Shown: in pieces, positions 13,801-19,800 of the stretch
How the letters are laid out: every line of letters starts with the position of its first letter
How positions within the stretch are numbered: the stretch's first letter is position 1
Assembly (NCBI GenBank): GCA_000226015.1
Contig: JH155260.1
Span: forward strand, 180,214-204,746
DNA length: 24,533 nucleotides
Direction: 5' to 3'
DNA from: Mnemiopsis leidyi
Taxonomy: Eukaryota; Ctenophora; Tentaculata; Lobata; Bolinopsidae
Position numbers and translations under genes: made by a program
Notes under the pieces: model-generated
Told to the model about the DNA's origin: nothing
Database searches by the model: none
Seen by the model: only the letters and a program-made list of their open reading frames with translations

Positions 13801-16800
13801 TTGTAAATTTTACTATCTCTAGCACAGTTTTAGTTCATAAAAAAAGCATCGGCAGCAAGCAATGATACCAAGTACCATCTCCTACCTGCAACCTACCCAT
13901 GAGAGAACCCCTTATACGGTGAAGTTAGTCCTAAAACTCGTAGTCAATCTACCTGGCAGTCTATAAGGCCATTAGCAATGGCCTATCTTTTTCCCACTTT
14001 TTATTGAATTTCGCGACCGTGTCCCATAACCCACTTACTCTATCATTCGCTAGCTGTCGATTTTACTTAAAATTATAACATAACATCTATTCGTAAGTTG
14101 TAATGACCCGTAGCTTTAATGGGTTAGATATCTTTCCTAGCAATCGATAGAACTAAACGGATGTCTATATAATATTTGTTGCGACGCAAAATGAAACGTT
14201 TAAGATCTCCCTCTTTTCCCCTCAAAATGTTGCCGATAAAAGCTTTTGACAAAAATCTGCTCGGTCTCCAATTTATAAGACGTAATGAAAGTTCGATTTT
14301 CTAGTATAAGACGTAATAAAAGTTCGATTTTCTAGTATAGACGTAATGAAAGTTCGATTTTTTAGCGCCAGTTCCGAAGAACAGGGTCCTAAGAGCGAAT
14401 GACGCAAACGATGTACATATTTTGTTCATAGTACTTCCCAAAATAATTTAATTCGATATAGTATACGATGATGATGTGTGACTCATTTTCATGTCCGCAC
14501 TCGCCACTTATCATTATCATAAAAATGTTGAGATTATGCCAGCTACATTGGTTTGACGCTAGCTTAAATTCGGGAATGGCCTGAGCGGCGGGCTGCATGA
14601 AATGATATGGAAATTGGAAAATTACTTCACAAAAATGAAAAACTCGTTACATTATTATATTCTGAAATGTGGGCACTACAAGTTCAGTATCAAATATTTG
14701 AATTAAAATTTATAGCTTCTCAATATGTAGACGTGACCAATTATACTGGTAGTAGTACATTCCTTTATAGAGCGCGTGCACTTACCCATTGTCCATGAAA
14801 TACTTATGGGGATTACCCTTAACAGGCTTTCAGTAAACATACTGCTTATATTGACCGCTCTACCATCTTTATTCCTGGCTCAATTCTACTCACTTCTAGA
14901 GAGAATCACACGCCCTTACTGTTTGATTTGTTTGTAACGTTTCTATCTAATTCGGCATTATGGTATTACTGACACCAATTCTGCTGATATAAGTCATCTT
15001 ACAATAGCTCTTTATTAATTGTTAAAATGACAGCTATAACTATATCAGTTATTTTATAACGCCCATTTTACAGAGCAGGATAATATCTCTAAATTCAGAC
15101 ATTCAACAATGTTATCATTTTCTTTCAAGAACTACAACAACTACAAGTACAAGAACATAAGAACTACAACAACTACAAGTACAATAACATAAGAACAACA
15201 ACAACTACAAGTACAAGTACAATTACAAGTACAAGTACAACTACAACTACAAGAACAAGTACAAGAACAAGTACAAGTATAAGTACAACTACAAGTACAA
15301 CTACAACTACAAGTACAACTTCAAGTACAAGTACAAGGCACAAGTACAAGTACAACTACAAGTACAACTACAACTACAAGTACAACTACAAGTACAAGAA
15401 CATAAGAACTACAACAACTACAAGTACAATTACTAGTACAAGTACAAGACAAAAGTACAAGTACGAATACAAGTACAAGTACAACTACAACTACAAGTAC
15501 AACTACAAGTACAAGTACAAGTACAACTACAACTACAAGTACAAGAAAATAAGAACTACAACAACTACAAGTACAACTACGAGTACAAGTACAACTACAA
15601 GTACAAGTTAAAGTACAAGTACAAGTACAAGTACAATAACCTCCTGTTTCAGCTGGAGCAGTGCGAGGTATCGGACTACAACATACAAGAGTTTAGAAAG
15701 TTCCTGAACAACCAACAGTTCCTTATCACATTCATCAACATCATAGAGAGACAACGAGAGTTCCAGGTCGGTAGCTCAGATATCTTAACCGGATCTGATA
15801 ACAAAATATATTTATTCTAAATCAGATCTCCTGGTTTTATAACAAAATCTCTATCGGTCACCTCATATATGAACATCATTTAATGTCAAAAATCTCATTT
15901 AAAGTTAAAAAGATGTAAAATAGGTATGATAATCTGTCTTGGAATGCTTGTGGCCGAAATTAGACCCGAGGTATGGTTTTAGTAGGCAAGCCTGGAACCC
16001 GAACAATTAGGCTACTGATTCAGCAATGCGGCATGCGCTGCTTTGTCGATAAAAATCCTGAGGACGTCGCAAAATTAATTTTATTCTAACTAGCTCCTCA
16101 CTCCCGCCTAATCTCACATTACCATGTTTGACATCAGCCGGGATAATCCAATATCCCAATAACCGGCAAACACAAACCGACATTTTCTCCCAGGTAGCAC
16201 ACAGATGTGAAGTGGCGTCCTATCTGACGATAGCGCTGTACAGCGACTTCAGCTACCTCTCAAAGATTCTGTTTACCCTTCTAGATACTCTGATAGCTAA
16301 CGATGTTAACAAAACTCCCAAACTTCTACTGAGAGCAACTAAATCTGTGGCGGAGAAACTTCTTACAAACTGGCTGTCGCTTGCGTTGTGAGTAAATTAA
16401 ACGAGAATTGTGATTTGTGATACGATTAATCCGACAATTATTCCGGGTTTTTATTACTTGACCAGGTTCGTACATGGTGTAATAAACTTGACGTTATTCT
16501 AATGGACTAAACAGTCCCAGGCTGTTGAAAGAATTTCTCGCCAGAAAGAATTTTTCCCGAATCTGGCATCGTCGGGTTTCCCTAACAGTAATTTTGGTCA
16601 AAAGAAAACTCGTTGGAAACATTTTAATAAAAAAATTTTATCTCAGACCTTTCCAAGAAAACAAAATAATTTTTGCGCGTATGTTCGTCAGTCATGCAGG
16701 ATTATTTACATAGCCCTCAGAGGAATCATGCACTTAAAGTCAATAATGATTAAATCACTTAAAATTCGTTTAATTCAGTATTGATGCAACGCGACCAACT

Positions 16801-19800
16801 AATTTGCAGACAACTTATTCTCAAAAATTTTGGATCTAGAGATTGAATTTTAACAGGGAGATAAATATCGATACATTCTCTTGAACAAATGGGTTAATAA
16901 TTTAGATAAATAATTAAAAACTCCTGTTGTTAGCATTGGAAATGCAAGATATCGAGTTTTAGAAACAGGTGTAGAGCAAAAGGTGACAAACCCCGCAAGC
17001 ATAGCAGACATTAATCGACAAAGGAAACATTTTTGGTTCAGTTCAAAAATCGTCTAGCCGTTTGTAAAGGACAGTACTTTGGTTCTCGATCTCAGTCATA
17101 TCTCACTGTTTTATCACTAATTAGTTATTCGCTCCACCATTTTTGCTCTATAAATACAGGAAAACCTCCCGACCGTTTCGCTCTCAGTTTCGAGTCTTCA
17201 AGTTGTGAAGACGATCCTTCTCCTCACAGATCTCTCCGTTGACATGGCGACCATGTCCGAGCACGGTTCCGGTCACGTGATCAACACACCAACATTTCAA
17301 CTCTCCGGTTGAATCGTCACACTGGATTACTGTGTAGTATTGTCCTGATTCATCGCACGTTGTGTAGTCCTGAAAATTTGGAATTTGTAGTTTGCAGATT
17401 CAGGGATTTGTAGTTTGCAGATTCAGGGAGTTGGATGCCTTTATTATTTGTTTGTAAAAATAGAATTGTCTAGATTCTACCAGAGTAATTGATACGTAGC
17501 CGGGAAAAGGTGCACTGTGCAGGATAGTGCAAATCAGTGATTTAAGCAAAGTGTAAACCTCGTAAAATTTGCGAATCATATAACAAGTTGGTGTAAGGGT
17601 AAATTAATTTACAACGAAATTCCGGATCTAGAATAATCGCTTAAGAAAAAGGAGGGAAGTGTGTAAATATTAGCTTACCGTCACGTTCGCCTGGACTGCC
17701 CGGAGTTGGTGAGCCCTGCAACTCTCACACGACTTGAGGTTCCTGCTGGCCAGCGTGGTCTGTTCTCCGGAGATCTTGTCTACACACCAGCACGTCTTCT
17801 CCCCGTCCACCGTCTGGTTGGAACATTGGATCTCGTCCCAGCCCCCCAGTCGGGTGCATTTAGGGATGGTGAAGTGCTCCAACATCACACCTGCGTCGAG
17901 ATTTAGCTCTAAATGTGTATCGGCTTGTAAAAGTTTATAATCCGCTTTTTTGGAGCTGCGCCCGGCACAAAAAATGTCGGATTGTAGGATTAGAAATGAA
18001 ATATATGTGCTCGGCTATCCAGCTCATGAATAACGGTGATATTAAGGACGTAGCTTAACCACATTCCCTCTACCTACCCATGGAAACAAACTCGTAGTAC
18101 GCCTCAAGTTGCTGAACCCTGTTCTCCTGACAGATGCTGTACAGGGATCTCTTTGAGCGGTGCCGGGTGCAGTCCTGTACCACCTGACCAGTCTGCGATT
18201 CCACGCACCAACAATCCTCTCCCACACATTGCTCCTCCGCAAAACGTCCTCGGTCGTCACAGTGTATCTGAGTTAACGGGGGTTATCTGTTTGTGATTTG
18301 TAAACCTTTTCTGTGGATTTGTGCCATGCGTTGTCGGTCTTAATGTAGTGCTTATTTTGAGTTAGCAGGCATGTGGCAGGACGGTGACAAACTTTCATCA
18401 TAAGAAGAAATCAGAGAAGATCAGCATTCCACAATCATTGAATCGATATATTGGCTTTTGGAATATGATGTCGAATCAATAATAACTCAATTTTTCCATC
18501 ACAGCTATCCGCTGTGAAATTTCACAATCCCCTACCTGAATTGTGACTTCCGGTTTGACGTTGGGCGTGGTATCAGTGCCGCCGTGTTTCCACAGTTTGA
18601 CTGTCTCGTAGACGCTGTAGTAGCTTGTGGTAAGAAACTCCAAGACACGGCACCAAGACACGTGGTGATGGTGGTGTCCGTGTGTCCCGCAGTTCACCTG
18701 GATAGGTGGTGGAGTGGTTGATGTTACCATGGATACAAGATGGGGGAGTGACGCTTCTAGCCCTCCGTACCGGTACGATTTACCCTAGAATGTGTGGTTT
18801 AGAAGGAGCCAACACGGCACGGCAGCTTCGCTAATTAGTTTGATTGGCCCTGTGCGCCTCTCTCTCTTGCTTAGCTGTTGTCGTTGAAAAGAAGTGGAGT
18901 CTGGAGGAACTAGGCCCCGGTTAGATGATTGAGAATTACAACTTTGACTCAGAAGTGAAACTTGAAAGATAAAACAGTTGTAGAAATAGAAATTGTGCCC
19001 CGTTATTTAACGTCATCTAAATGAAGTCACCTCATGTTCAGTGGGGAATGAAGTAGCCTCCCCAGTGATCTCGTTCACACACCAGCAGGCATTGAAGTAT
19101 CCGTTCCAGCATTGCTTCTCCTCATATTTCGCCGGAAATTGGTCCTGGGTGGGGTAGGAGAGGCTTTTAAAGAAGTCAAGAAACGTACACCTCATCAATT
19201 TTCATATTTCAAGGCATCCTCTAAGAAATATCACATTTTTCAAAAAACAGTCTAGAATCACATAAATTCCTAAGGATGATCTCACCTGACAATCAGGAAT
19301 GAAGACGTTGCTGACTCGAGCTCTGGCTTGCCCTGCTCGCTCAATACTCATCTCGATGATCAGCTTGGAGGCCAAACAGCCCGTGCAGTCCGTCAGCTCG
19401 GTGGAATTCTTGGAAATTACCTCTCCTGTTCATGATAGTCGTCATGGTCAATCCAATATATGGAAAGTTGAGATGTGAATTTATTCTGGGATACCCGGAC
19501 CCTGGAAAGTAAAGATTGTACAAAGTCAGACGGGGAAATCTCAATAAAGTACTCTTGTACCTGTTTCCGAGTCCACACACCATCTCTGGTTTTGGTTATC
19601 ACTCTGTAGAGGAGTCCAGTTCCCGTCTGGGTCACATTGTGGCACGTAGAATGGGAAGTTATCCGTCAAATCACTCGCCTCTGACAGTCGCCTTTTGTAT
19701 ATCTCCGCTGTGACACTCTGGAACAATGTCGATGGTTACGTTGCAGTCTCGTTGCGATAATACAGTTTTAACAATCTAACAGCCCCTTCTTCTCGAAGAT

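Noticed and set aside
15173..15355. Minus-strand Val/Leu-rich frame as a membrane protein
   Set aside because: It is the complement of the ACAAGT/ACAACT array; the hydrophobicity is only translated low-complexity DNA.
18042..18260. Minus-strand 72-codon frame as a separate gene
   Set aside because: It is an alternative frame of thyroglobulin-domain exon 6, which is phase-consistent in the frame I chose.
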